Shown: positions 1 to 7,515, counted from the stretch's first letter. The stretch: DNA of 16,542 nt from JAWLCQ01 sp041687095 (GCA_041687095.1 JAWLCQ010000101.1:1-16542), one strand, 5' to 3'. Notes: a model not told the origin generated them from the sequence alone. A program made the numbers and translations.

Positions 1-34
1 GAAGGGCCCCCTCACCCCCTCGCTGCGCTCGGGA

Positions 35-54
35 CCTCTCCCCGAGGGGAGAGG
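35..54. repeat. Perfect inverted repeat, CTCTCCCC-type intergenic element
   Basis: CCTCTCCCC (35-43) and GGGGAGAGG (46-54) form a perfect 9-bp stem around a 2-nt GA spacer. The preceding bases (about 10-34, rich in CTCACCCC and CTCGCTGCGCTCGG) match the style of dispersed CTCTCCCC repeats found between genes in many G+C-rich bacteria. It probably lies downstream of a gene outside the window and could act as a 3' hairpin. There is no T-run, so I do not call it an intrinsic terminator. Confidence 0.6.
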
Positions 55-74
55 GGTTGATGCGCCCGCTTCGC

Positions 75-102
75 GGTCTCTGGTCTTCGGTCTGCGGTTC
101 CT
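75..102. repeat. Degenerate heptanucleotide tandem repeat (GGTCTNC x4)
   Basis: Four consecutive 7-nt units, GGTCTCT, GGTCTTC, GGTCTGC and GGTTCCT, run head to tail. The period is the same as in the much clearer arrays later in the window, but the units are more degraded and I find no inverted partner nearby. It may be the remaining right arm of a cassette that begins before the window. Confidence 0.5.
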
Positions 103-140
103 CACCCGCCGTTGCCCCCCGAAGCGCCCCCGAAGCGGCA

Positions 141-170
141 TTGGCCCGGGGGGGCGGGGTCTGCTATACT
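141..170 (+). promoter_or_regulatory. Probable sigma70-type promoter of module 1
   Basis: A TATACT -10 hexamer at 165-170 stands out in otherwise G+C-rich DNA. TTGGCC at 141-146 is a 4/6 match to the -35 consensus with an 18-bp spacer. Transcription would start near 176-178, giving a leader of about 14 nt containing GGAGG (182-186) four bases before the ATG at 191. The same GCTATACT octamer precedes the gene at 4997, which supports a real element. Confidence 0.55.
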
Positions 171-190
171 GCACGCCAAATGGAGGCGCC

Positions 191-1252
191 ATGGTCTTCG
201 ACGCGAACTTCGACCGCCAGAAGATGATGTACCATCCGGGGGAGGTGGCAGTGTGGCTGCGGGAGGGGCGTACGCGCGGGCCGATCTACACCGAAATGGA
301 ACTCTGCTCCCGCTGCAACTGCCGGTGCGTGTTCTGCGGGGTGGACCACCTGGTGAACAAGACCTCCGACACCATCGACGCGGACCTCGCCCAAAAGGTC
401 ATCGCCGGGCTGCACGAACTGGGCAACCGGTCGATCATGTTCTGCGGGCACGGGGAGCCGCTGCTCAACCCCCACGCCCACGAGATCATCGACTTCGCCT
501 CGCAGCGGATGAGCACGTCGGTGACGACGAACGGCACGTGCCTCACCGAGGGCAACCTCCCGCTGATCGACGGGCTGGAGTGGATCCGCTTCTCCATCAA
601 CGCCGGGACCGAGGAGTGCTACGCCGCCGTGCACGGGACCGCCCCCGAGATGTTCGAGCGCGTCCTGACCAACATCGCCCGCACCGTCGAACGCAAGCGC
701 CGCCGCGCCCTCGACGTGGTCGTGGGCTCGCAGCTCGTGCTCATCGACGAGAACGCCGACACCGTCGTCGAACTCGCCCGGCGGATGAAGGACCTGGGCG
801 TGGACTACTTCAGCGTCAAGCCCTACTCCCAGCACCCCCTCAGCGAGAACGAGCGGACGGTGGACTACGCCCGCCTCCGCCCCCTCGCCGAACAGCTCGA
901 AGCGCTCGACAGCGAGAGCTTCCGCGTCATCTACCGCCAGGGCTCCATCGCCAAGGTCCACGCCCGCAAGCCCTACGCGAAGTGCTACGGAACGCACTTC
1001 CTGTGCTTCGCCGCCGCCAGCGGAGACCTCTGGGAATGCAACGTCTTCGTGGGCGACGAGCGGTTCCGCATCGGCAACGTGCGCGACCAGACCGTGCCCG
1101 AGATCTGGGCCGGCCCCCGCCGCCAGAAGGTCCTGCACTTCATCGAACACGAACTCGATGTTGACCTCTGCCGCGATATCTGCCGAATGGATGAATGCAA
1201 CACGTACCTGTGGCGCCTGAAGCACCCGTGGGCGCACGACAACTTCATCTGA
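191..1252 (+). CDS. Radical SAM/SPASM domain protein
   Basis: Predicted radical S-adenosylmethionine enzyme of 353 aa. The CxxxCxxC motif that binds the [4Fe-4S]-SAM cluster is C42-x3-C46-x2-C49 (with extra cysteines at 39 and 44), followed by a SAM-binding GHGEP turn at 86-90. The C-terminal third carries a SPASM/twitch-like cysteine set (C265, C272, C283, C327, C331, C336), expected to hold one or two auxiliary Fe-S clusters. Such enzymes oxidise, epimerise or cross-link sugars, cyclitols or peptides; the substrate cannot be read from sequence. The start is supported by GGAGG at 182-186 with a short 4-nt spacer and by the promoter just upstream. No RiPP precursor gene is adjacent, and the neighbours are glycan genes, so a small-molecule or sugar substrate is more likely than a peptide. 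It is probably the first gene of the operon. Confidence 0.93.
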   Translation: MVFDANFDRQKMMYHPGEVAVWLREGRTRGPIYTEMELCSRCNCRCVFCGVDHLVNKTSDTIDADLAQKVIAGLHELGNRSIMFCGHGEPLLNPHAHEIIDFASQRMSTSVTTNGTCLTEGNLPLIDGLEWIRFSINAGTEECYAAVHGTAPEMFERVLTNIARTVERKRRRALDVVVGSQLVLIDENADTVVELARRMKDLGVDYFSVKPYSQHPLSENERTVDYARLRPLAEQLEALDSESFRVIYRQGSIAKVHARKPYAKCYGTHFLCFAAASGDLWECNVFVGDERFRIGNVRDQTVPEIWAGPRRQKVLHFIEHELDVDLCRDICRMDECNTYLWRLKHPWAHDNFI

Positions 1253-1345
1253 CGCCCCAGGCGCGGGAGACGCCGTGCAGGACGCCGTGACGTCCCGGCC
1301 CGCGCGTTCCCGCGTCAGAGCATTGCAGAGCTTCGTGGAGCACGC

Positions 1346-2287
1346 ATGTCCCGCGAACGACACAAGATCCTCATCGTCAAGCTCGGGTACTCCGAGACCC
1401 TCGTCCCCGAGGTCCGCCAGACGTGCTCCCTGGGCGACGTGCTGCGGACGACGGCCATCCTGCACCTGTTCAAGGACGACCACGTCACGTGGCTCACCGA
1501 CGCGGCGGCCGTCCCGCTGCTCAAGGGCAACCCGCACATCGACACCATCCTCACGTTCGACCTGCTGAACGTCCTGAGGCTCGAGAGCGAGCGGTTCGAC
1601 AAGGTCGTGAACCTCGAGAAGGTCCCCGGGCTCTGCGCGATGGTCCACCGCATCAGCGCCTGGGCGCACTACGGGTTCCGCTTCGATCCCGAGACCGGGC
1701 AGGCGAAGGCGTACGACCGCGCCTTCGAGGCCCTCTCCGTCGCCACCCGCGAGGAACTCAAACGCCTCAACGACCGCCCATGGGTCGAGCTGCTCTTCCG
1801 CATGCTGGGCGCCGAGTGGCAGGGCGAGCGGTTCATGCTCGGATACCAGCCCAAGACCGACGTGCAGTACGACGTCGGGTTCAATGTCCACGTGGGCACG
1901 CTCCGCCCGGTGAAGGCCTGGCCGATCGAGCACTGGGCGAAGCTCGAGCGCATGCTCGACGGGAAGCTCACCCTCACCCACCAGCAGCACCTCGACAACC
2001 TCGAGGGCTACATGGACTGGATCCACTCCTGCCGCGTGCTGGTAACCAACGACTCGCTGGGCCTGTTCCTCGCCCTGGCGCTGGGCAAGCGGGTGCTCGC
2101 CCTGTTCGGGCCCACCCCGTCGGCCGACATGGCCCCCAACGAGAACCTGCGAATCCTCACCCCTCCCGGGGACCGCGACTGCCTCCCCTGCTGCCGCGCC
2201 ACCTGCGCCCGCAACGACCCGTGCATGCAGTACATCACCCCCGAAACCGTGTACGAGGCCCTCATGGAATGGGGAACGGGTGGATGA
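1346..2287 (+). CDS. Glycosyltransferase family 9 (heptosyltransferase-like)
   Basis: Protein of 313 aa with a GT-B fold signature of the ADP-heptose:LPS heptosyltransferase family (GT9). The N-terminal SLGDVLRTT segment is the family motif containing the catalytic-region Asp. The C-terminal half has VTNDSLGLFLALALGKRV followed by LFGPT, the nucleotide-sugar binding hallmark. A Cys-rich end (DRDCLPCC, CARNDPCM) matches the CxPC pattern common at GT9 C-termini. It is slightly shorter than classical WaaC/WaaF enzymes (about 320-350 aa). It should transfer a sugar, not necessarily heptose, onto a lipid-linked or LPS-type acceptor at the cytoplasmic face of the inner membrane. GGAG at 1337-1340 lies 5 nt before the ATG. 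Its TGA overlaps the next ATG (ATGA at 2284-2287), indicating translational coupling. Confidence 0.9.
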   Translation: MSRERHKILIVKLGYSETLVPEVRQTCSLGDVLRTTAILHLFKDDHVTWLTDAAAVPLLKGNPHIDTILTFDLLNVLRLESERFDKVVNLEKVPGLCAMVHRISAWAHYGFRFDPETGQAKAYDRAFEALSVATREELKRLNDRPWVELLFRMLGAEWQGERFMLGYQPKTDVQYDVGFNVHVGTLRPVKAWPIEHWAKLERMLDGKLTLTHQQHLDNLEGYMDWIHSCRVLVTNDSLGLFLALALGKRVLALFGPTPSADMAPNENLRILTPPGDRDCLPCCRATCARNDPCMQYITPETVYEALMEWGTGG

Positions 2288-3338
2288 AGCTCCCCCGCCC
2301 CCTCCTCACGGCCGCCAAGGCCCTCCTCGCCCTCGCCCTCCTCGCGTACGTCCTGCACCAGGTGGACTGGGCCGAACTGCTCGCCTCCGTCCGCGGGATG
2401 CACCCGATGTTCCCGATCCTCGCCGCCCTCTCGCTCGCCGCCTCCGTCGTCACCGCCGCCCTCCGCTGGCGGGGACTGCTGCGGGTGCAGGGCGTGGAGG
2501 TCTCCGCGGGCGAGGTCATCCGCCTCGCCTTCCTCGCCGACTTCTTCAGCATGGTCCTGCTGGGCATGCTGGGCGGGGACGCAGTGAAGGCCTGGTACGT
2601 CGCCCGCCACCGCCGCCACACCCACCGCGTCATCGTCAGCGTCCTGTTCGACCGCCTCCTGGGCGTGTGCGGGCTGGCGGCCTTCGCGGCCGTCATGCTC
2701 GCCGTCCTCTACGCCCTGGGCGCCGCCGACGACGCCCGCACCCTCCTTGCACCGGCCCTGTCGGTGGCGGCCGTGCTGGCGGGCGTGGGGATGGGGGCGG
2801 GCGTGCTGCTCAGCCCCCGACTGCGGGCCCTGCTGCACCTGCAGACGCTCTCCGCCCGCCTGCCGTTCTCCCACCACCTCGCCGGGGCCGGACACGCCAT
2901 CCGCACCTACCTCCGCGACCGCCCCCGCCTCCTGCACGCCGTCGCCCTCACCGTCCTCGCCGAGATCTTCATGATCGGGTCCGTCGCCCTGCTGGGCGTC
3001 GGGCTGGGCCTGGGGGTCCCGTGGTACGCGTACTTCCTGTACGTCCCGCTGGTGATCATCCTGTCCGCCGTGCCGATCACGCCCGGGAGCGTGGGCGTGA
3101 CGGAGCAGCTCTACGTGCTGTACCTGTCGATGGCGGGGCCCCGGGGTCGCGGGCGGTGGCGTTGGCGCTGCTGGTGCGGGCGCTGCTGGTGGTGGTGGCC
3201 CTGCCCGGTGCGCTGGTGGCCGCCACCGGGCCCCGCCTGCCCGCCGGGGAGCAGATCCGCGAGCAGCTCGAGGGCGCCCCGGACGACGACGAGCCCCCCG
3301 CACCCGCTGCCCCCACGGAGGCGCTGCATGCCCGATAG
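2284..3338 (+). CDS. Flippase-like integral membrane protein (LPG synthase TM/AglD family), apparent frameshift
   Basis: Hydrophobic protein with about 7-8 predicted membrane helices, e.g. LLTAAKALLALALLAYVL near the N-terminus and VPWYAYFLYVPLVIILSAVP near residue 255. MLGGDAVKAWY (about 95-105) and PITPGSVGVTEQL (about 261-273) are hallmarks of the lysylphosphatidylglycerol-synthase TM region family (PF03706). In glycan loci these proteins are linked to lipid-carrier flipping or polyprenyl-linked transfer. The reading frame breaks at GGGGCCCCGGGG (3135-3146). Up to about 3138 the protein is in the frame of the ATG at 2284. After that, the expected hydrophobic C-terminus (ALALLVRALLVVVALPGALV) is in the -1 frame and ends at TAG 3336-3338. 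Restoring one base gives about 351 aa, normal for the family. Without correction the original frame runs through a Trp/Arg/Pro-rich stretch into the next gene. A sequencing error in the G/C run is most likely, with mutation or -1 slippage as alternatives. Confidence 0.83.
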
Positions 3339-4956
3339 CCCAGACACCCGCGCGTTGGCGAACGCCAGTGCCGCCCCCCCCGACGGTGCCTCGCCCGAAG
3401 CGGCCCCGGCCGATGCGGCGACCCCCACGCCTCCCCGCCGCGCCCGCCGCAGGCCTCCGCTCCGCATCAAGCTGCTCCTGCTGGCGATGGGGCTGCTGCT
3501 GGGCGGGGCCCTGGCGGAGATCGGGGCGTACGCCTACACGCACGGGTGGGCCTGGCGGACGGGGACGGTCCGCTACGCCCCCGAGGGCGATCCCCCGGGC
3601 ACGATCCGCCTGGCCGTGCTGGGCGGGTCCACGTCGCGCGGCACGCCGTACCACGACGTCATGGAGATCCTGGGGCGCGAGGGCGAGCGGTTCACCCTCC
3701 TGTCGCCCGTGAAGACCATGCTCCATCGCCGCCTCGGTGTCCCGGAGGTGGCCATCGACTCCTACGCCGGGCCCAACTGGTCCGCCGAGGACACCGTCAA
3801 GGCGTACCTCAACGCCCCCCCCACCCGCAAGCGCCCCGACGCGGTGGTGATCTACTCCGGGCAGAACGAGGGCACCCGCTACTACTCCCCCAACATGACC
3901 GCCCCGGGGGCGGGGTGGCGGGCGCTGGGGTGGCTGCAGACCGGCCGCCTGGCCCTGCGGTGGAGGTTCGTCCGCCAGGTCGATCCCAACGACCGCGAGT
4001 ACCGCGGGGACTTCTTCTGCGACCACCCCATCCCCGAGTACGAGTGGGAGTTCAACCGCCGCCGCTACCGCGCCCGCCTGGAGCAGATGCTCCGCCACTG
4101 CCGCGACGAAGGCATCCCCGTGGTCCTGGTCATCCCCCAGCGCAACTTCCTGTTCCCCCCCTGCCGCTCGGTCTACTCCGGCCCGGCGGGGCGGAAGGCG
4201 GAGGCGCTGCGGCGGTTCAAGAAGGCCTACGGGCTGCGGCACTACGCGCAGGACGCCCCCGCCGCCCAGCGTGAGCTGGAGGAGCTGCTGGCGTTCTGCG
4301 AGTTCGCCCACGCCCACTTCGAACTGGGCGAGATGCTCTACCAGCGCGACCGCTCCGACCCCCGCGCCGCCGAACACCTCCGCCGCGCCAACGACCTCGA
4401 CGATTTCCCCTTCAGCATCCAGCAGCGCTACCGCACCATCGTCCGCGAACTGGGCCTGCAATACGCCGTCCCCACCATCGACATGCACGACGTCCTGCTG
4501 GGGCTCGTCCCCGACGGGCTGCCCGACTACCGCCTGTTCGTCGACGACTGCCACGTCAGCCTGCCCGTCTACGAGGCGCTCGGGCGGCGGATCCTCGACG
4601 AACTCCGCCGCGCCCGCCACCCCAAGGTGCCCCCCGCCGCGGCCCCCCTGACGATCCTCCCCCCCGAGTGGCAGCGGGACCTCGGGATCGACATGCCCGT
4701 GCTCGCCCGCACCGCGGTCTACCAGGCCGACTACTTCGCCCGGCAGGCGAACTACATGTTCCTCCGCGCCCCCATGCTCCAGAGGAGCCTCGACCTGCTG
4801 GGGAACCTGAAGGTCTCAAGCCCCACCGTGGAACGGGCCGTCATCCGGGGCAAGCTCGGGCTCAGTGGGCGGATCTACTCGGAGCGACAGCGGGTGTTGG
4901 AGTGGATCCGGCAGGACGTGGACGTGCCTTCCCAGGGCGAAGAGTCTCCACCGTGA
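3328..4956 (+). CDS. Membrane-anchored SGNH/GDSL hydrolase or acyltransferase-like protein
   Basis: Protein of 542 aa. It has a Pro/Ala-rich cytoplasmic N-terminus, one membrane anchor at about 46-68 (LRIKLLLLAMGLLLGGALAE), then a periplasmic SGNH-fold domain. Block I is LAVLGGSTSRGT with nucleophile candidate S101. Block II is probably around SYAGPNWS (145-152). Block III is YSGQNEG with N180 in the oxyanion-hole position. Block V is DDCH, with D406 and H409 completing the catalytic set. The layout resembles AlgX/DltD-type carbohydrate-modifying proteins, so O-acetyl transfer or removal on an exported glycan is plausible. Between blocks III and V lies a helical, TPR-like stretch (about 280-370, with AHAHFELGEMLYQRDRSDP), and after block V about 130 residues of unknown role. 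The ATG overlaps the stop of the upstream gene by 11 nt, indicating coupled translation. Confidence 0.85.
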   Translation: MPDSPDTRALANASAAPPDGASPEAAPADAATPTPPRRARRRPPLRIKLLLLAMGLLLGGALAEIGAYAYTHGWAWRTGTVRYAPEGDPPGTIRLAVLGGSTSRGTPYHDVMEILGREGERFTLLSPVKTMLHRRLGVPEVAIDSYAGPNWSAEDTVKAYLNAPPTRKRPDAVVIYSGQNEGTRYYSPNMTAPGAGWRALGWLQTGRLALRWRFVRQVDPNDREYRGDFFCDHPIPEYEWEFNRRRYRARLEQMLRHCRDEGIPVVLVIPQRNFLFPPCRSVYSGPAGRKAEALRRFKKAYGLRHYAQDAPAAQRELEELLAFCEFAHAHFELGEMLYQRDRSDPRAAEHLRRANDLDDFPFSIQQRYRTIVRELGLQYAVPTIDMHDVLLGLVPDGLPDYRLFVDDCHVSLPVYEALGRRILDELRRARHPKVPPAAAPLTILPPEWQRDLGIDMPVLARTAVYQADYFARQANYMFLRAPMLQRSLDLLGNLKVSSPTVERAVIRGKLGLSGRIYSERQRVLEWIRQDVDVPSQGEESPP

Positions 4957-4974
4957 TCCGGCTCGCCGCCTCGC

Positions 4975-4980
4975 TATACT
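4975..4980 (+). promoter_or_regulatory. Probable -10 element (TATACT) upstream of the small membrane protein
   Basis: TATACT sits 18 nt after the stop of the upstream gene and is preceded by GC, giving the same GCTATACT octamer as at 163-170. No convincing -35 hexamer is visible. The next start codon (GTG 4997) is 16 nt further on with GCGAGG between, so a short leader would result. It marks a likely new transcription unit between the tightly overlapping module and the looser downstream genes. Confidence 0.5.
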
Positions 4981-4996
4981 TCTTGCGAGGACCGAC

Positions 4997-5284
4997 GTGA
5001 ACAGGACCGAGAACAGCCCGCCGCGCAATCCCCCCCACCGCTCCCGCGCACGGAGCAGGCGGGGATGGGCGATACTGGTCGTGGCGGTGCTCCTGCTCCT
5101 CGCGGCCGGCTGGGCCTTCCTGGCGGTCGATGGCGAGGACCCGTCGCGCTTCCCCGCCTTTGTCTACTGGGTCGTCGTCACCCTCTATGCGCTCGCGCTG
5201 GCCGCACTGGCGGGTGCGGTGGTGTGGCGCATGCTCCGCGCCCTGCACTCCCGCCGCCGCTCCCCGACGGGCCCCTCTGCATGA
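4997..5284 (+). CDS. Small two-helix membrane protein, unknown function
   Basis: I do not recognise this 95-aa protein. From the GTG start it has a basic, Pro/Arg-rich N-terminus (about 1-22), a first membrane helix at about 24-44 (AILVVAVLLLLAAGWAFLAV), a short acidic loop (DGEDPSR) and a second helix at about 55-79, ending in an Arg-rich tail. The GTG is chosen because GCGAGG (4985-4990) lies 6 nt upstream and a TATACT box is just before that. An in-frame ATG further upstream (4865) would overlap the previous gene by 92 bp and ignore these signals. The topology suggests both ends are cytoplasmic. It may be a small accessory subunit of the export machinery, but there is no direct evidence. 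Confidence 0.6.
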   Translation: MNRTENSPPRNPPHRSRARSRRGWAILVVAVLLLLAAGWAFLAVDGEDPSRFPAFVYWVVVTLYALALAALAGAVVWRMLRALHSRRRSPTGPSA

Positions 5285-5468
5285 CCTGCGAACCGGCAGG
5301 CGTCGGGCGTTCCTCCGTGACGCCTTGCCCGATCCGCCGGCATATCGTACCATGAGTGCCTGAGGCACATCGCCGCGGGCCTTCGCCCGCCCGTGCCACG
5401 AAACGGGACCGCGAGGGCCAACGAATGCAAGTCCACCGCCCGCCCTCGCCGATGGAACGCAAGGAGCC
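5285..5468 (+). other. Leader/intergenic region with two small hairpins before the transketolase gene
   Basis: No gene is seen here. Two perfect hairpins lie back to back: GTGCCT/AGGCAC (5356-5368, 1-nt loop) and GCGGGC/GCCCGC (5375-5390, loop CTTC). There is no T-run, so an ordinary intrinsic terminator is not supported. TATCGT at 5343-5348 is a weak -10 candidate. The following gene has AAGGAG at 5461-5466 only 2 nt before its ATG, an unusually short spacing. A transcription start or attenuation site for module 2 is possible but unproven. Confidence 0.4.
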
Positions 5469-6275
5469 ATGGCCGCGAACACCATCGACATCGCCGCCGC
5501 CATTCGCAAGGACGTGGTCTGCATGCACTGCAAGGGCACGAACGTGGGTTCGGCGATGTCGTGCGCGGACATCCTCGCGGTGCTCTACTTCGACGTCCTC
5601 CGCCTCGACCGCCCCGACGACCCGCAGCGGGACCGCTTCGTGCTCTCCAAGGGGCATGCGGTGTCGGCGGTGTACTCGGCGCTGTCGCTGAAGGGCTTTT
5701 TCCCGCGCGGGCTGCTCGGATCGTACCTCGTCGATGGGTCGCCTCTGACGGGCCATCCGTCGCGCGGCAGCGTCCCCGGGATCGAGGTGTCCTGCGGGTC
5801 GCTCGGGCACGGAATCGCCATCGCCGTGGGCATGGCGAGGGCGGCGAAACTCGACGGGCGGGCGCACCGCGTGTTCGTCCTGTGCGGGGACGGGGAGTTG
5901 CAGGAGGGTTCGGTGTGGGAGGCGGCGATGATGGCCGCCCGCATGGGGCTCGACAACCTCACCGTCATCGTCGACGCCAACAACCTCCAGGGCTACGGGC
6001 GATCCGAGGACATCCAGCCCATCGAGACCTTCGCCCCCAAGTTCGCCGCCTTCCGCTGGGGCGTGCGGGAGATCGACGGGCACGACCACGCGCAACTGCG
6101 CGACGCCCTGCACGCCGTGCCGTTCACGCCCGGGGCCCCGTCGGCCGTCATCGCCCGGACCGTCAAGGGCAAGGGCGTGGCGGAGATGGAGGACGAGCTG
6201 GGATGGCATTACTTCTCCGTCCCGCTGGCGAAACTCGCCCCGTTCGTCGATGAGTTGGGAAACGGCGATCGATGA
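5469..6275 (+). CDS. Transketolase, N-terminal (ThDP-binding) subunit
   Basis: First half of a split transketolase, 268 aa, carrying the pyrophosphate/Mg-binding half of the thiamine diphosphate site. The ThDP motif runs from GDGE (140-143) to DANN (169-172). FVLSKGHAVSAVYSAL (58-72) and TGHPS (94-98) are also family hallmarks. With the downstream C-terminal subunit it should transfer two-carbon ketol units between sugars in the cytoplasm. The segment that normally reads GSGHxGG near the N-terminus is here KGTNVGS (22-28), so the usual active-site His appears replaced by Asn25, suggesting altered substrate handling. In glycan or antibiotic loci such split pairs often serve a dedicated sugar pathway rather than central metabolism. 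Unusually, 310 bp of hairpin repeats separate it from its partner. Confidence 0.95.
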   Translation: MAANTIDIAAAIRKDVVCMHCKGTNVGSAMSCADILAVLYFDVLRLDRPDDPQRDRFVLSKGHAVSAVYSALSLKGFFPRGLLGSYLVDGSPLTGHPSRGSVPGIEVSCGSLGHGIAIAVGMARAAKLDGRAHRVFVLCGDGELQEGSVWEAAMMAARMGLDNLTVIVDANNLQGYGRSEDIQPIETFAPKFAAFRWGVREIDGHDHAQLRDALHAVPFTPGAPSAVIARTVKGKGVAEMEDELGWHYFSVPLAKLAPFVDELGNGDR

Positions 6276-6278
6276 GTA

Positions 6279-6412
6279 AGAGACTGTTTCAGACATCACC
6301 GCAAAGGTCGCAAAGACCGCAAAGGAGAAGTGGGATTCCCTTGGTCTACACCCAAGCTCCTTTGCGATCTTGGCGACCTTTGCGGTGGAATCCGGTTTTT
6401 GAAGCAGTCTCT
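6279..6412. repeat. Inverted-repeat cassette A (CGCAAAG words, period 9)
   Basis: The left arm 6298-6327 consists of 9-nt units (ACCGCAAAG, GTCGCAAAG, ACCGCAAAG). The right arm 6357-6386 is its reverse complement at 28 of 30 positions. Outside these, 6279-6291 (AGAGACTGTTTCA) pairs with 6400-6412 at 12 of 13 positions. The whole element can form a long interrupted hairpin with a 29-nt loop. It begins 4 nt after the stop codon of the N-terminal transketolase gene. Confidence 0.9.
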
Positions 6413-6461
6413 AACGCCCTGCGGACACAGGACGCATGGAGACAGATCCGGAACCGCATTG

Positions 6462-6545
6462 CACCGCGGAGGTCGCAGAGACCGCAGAGAGGAGACCGGC
6501 AGTCCATTCGGCCGCCTCTCCGCGTGCTCCGCGGTCTCTGCGGTG
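6462..6545. repeat. Inverted-repeat cassette B (CGCAGAG words, period 9)
   Basis: The left arm 6462-6492 has 9-nt units of the type RYCGCRGAG. The right arm 6515-6545 is complementary at 24 of 31 positions, and most mismatches are transitions that would leave G:U pairs in RNA. The loop is 22 nt. It is clearly related to cassette A, with A-to-G differences in the core word, and looks like an older or diverged copy. Confidence 0.85.
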
Positions 6546-6585
6546 AATCAAAGCGACGATCCCCAGAGGACGGAACCAAACGGAC

Positions 6586-7515
6586 ATGAGAAACGCCCTG
6601 CTGCGAAAACTCGTGGAGCACATGGAGCGGGACCCCTCGCTGCACCTGCTCACGTCGGACACGGGCTTTCACGTCTTCGACGACTTCCCCCAGCGCTTCG
6701 GGGACCGGTATATCAACGTGGGCATCAGCGAGGCGGGAATGATCTCGCTGGCGGCCGGGATGGCGATCGAGGGCAAGCGGGTGTTCTGCTACGGGATCGT
6801 CCCGTTCGTGACCATGCGCTGCTTCGAGCAGATCCGCGTAGACCTCGCGTACCCCAGGCTCCCCGTGACCGTCGTGGGCGTGGGGGCGGGGCTCACGTAC
6901 GGGCCCGCGGGCGTCACGCACCACGCCATCGAGGACATCGCCATCATGGCCGCCCTGCCCAACATGACCGTGATCGCCCCGGGCGACCCCGTCGAGGCCG
7001 AATCCGCCGTCGAGGCCCTCATGACCCACCCGGGCCCCTGCTACCTCCGCCTGGGCAAGACGGGCGAGCCTGTCGTACACGCGCGGGGGCTTGCGAACTT
7101 CGAGATCGGGCGGGCGATCCGCGTCCGCGAGGGCGAGGGCGTGGGGATCGTCTCGACGGGCAACCTGCTCCCGATGGCGGTGAGCGCGTGCGACCGCCTG
7201 GCCGAACGCGGCCGTTCGCCCGCCCTGCTGAGCATGCCCACGGTCAAACCCTTCGACGCCCCCGCCCTGCTGGGCCTCGCAAACCGCTGCGACGTGATCG
7301 CCACCGTCGAGGAGCACAACCTCTTTGGGGGCCTGGGCTCCATCGCCGCCGGTGCGCTGGCGGACGCGGGGGCGTGCGTGCGCCTGGTCCGCTGCGGCGT
7401 CCCGGACGAGTACGCCCCCGACGCGGCATCGCAGGAGTGCCTGCAGCAGCGCTACGGGCTGACGGGCGAAGGGATCGCCTCCCGCATCCTCGCAACGCTC
7501 GGGAGGAAGGCATGA
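6586..7515 (+). CDS. Transketolase, C-terminal subunit
   Basis: Second half of the split transketolase, 309 aa, made of the pyrimidine-binding domain and the C-terminal transketolase domain. GISEAGMISLAAGMA (46-60) contains the conserved catalytic Glu (E49) that activates the thiamine ring. GPAGVTHHAIEDIAIM (about 106-121) is the family signature. The C-terminal domain follows from about 185, with VEEHNLFGGLGS (about 244-255) typical of the family. It must pair with the N-terminal subunit encoded upstream to be active. The ATG matches the usual family start, but no well-placed ribosome binding site is visible; translation may depend on how the upstream hairpins fold. It ends at TGA 7513-7515, 121 bp before the next gene. 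Confidence 0.95.
   Translation: MRNALLRKLVEHMERDPSLHLLTSDTGFHVFDDFPQRFGDRYINVGISEAGMISLAAGMAIEGKRVFCYGIVPFVTMRCFEQIRVDLAYPRLPVTVVGVGAGLTYGPAGVTHHAIEDIAIMAALPNMTVIAPGDPVEAESAVEALMTHPGPCYLRLGKTGEPVVHARGLANFEIGRAIRVREGEGVGIVSTGNLLPMAVSACDRLAERGRSPALLSMPTVKPFDAPALLGLANRCDVIATVEEHNLFGGLGSIAAGALADAGACVRLVRCGVPDEYAPDAASQECLQQRYGLTGEGIASRILATLGRKA

Larger units (their letters stand above)
6276..6585. other. 310-bp intergenic region filled by two inverted-repeat cassettes
   Basis: No credible gene lies between the two transketolase halves. The region consists of two consecutive hairpin cassettes built on a CGCARAG core word (6279-6412 and 6462-6545), described separately, plus about 50 bp between them and 40 bp before the next ATG. 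The downstream start at 6586 has no well-spaced Shine-Dalgarno; the nearest purine run, CAGAGGA at 6564-6570, is 15 nt away. Confidence 0.7.

Noticed and set aside
191..1252. RiPP biosynthesis as the explanation for the SPASM radical SAM enzymes
   Set aside because: I looked at the flanking gaps for a short precursor gene with a leader and Cys/Gly-rich core and saw none. The neighbours are sugar and membrane glycan genes.
1269..1295. Direct repeat GACGCCGTG x2 and a small GGACG/CGTCC stem before the GT9 gene
   Set aside because: The repeat is only 9 bp and the stem 5 bp in G+C-rich DNA, so chance is a sufficient explanation.
1423..4956. One giant + strand frame of 1177 codons that could be read as a multidomain protein
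   Set aside because: Its first third is the wrong frame of the GT9 gene. The rest is two overlapping membrane genes joined only because the frame break at 3135-3146 removes the expected stop. A real fusion of the last two is kept as a lesser possibility in the findings.
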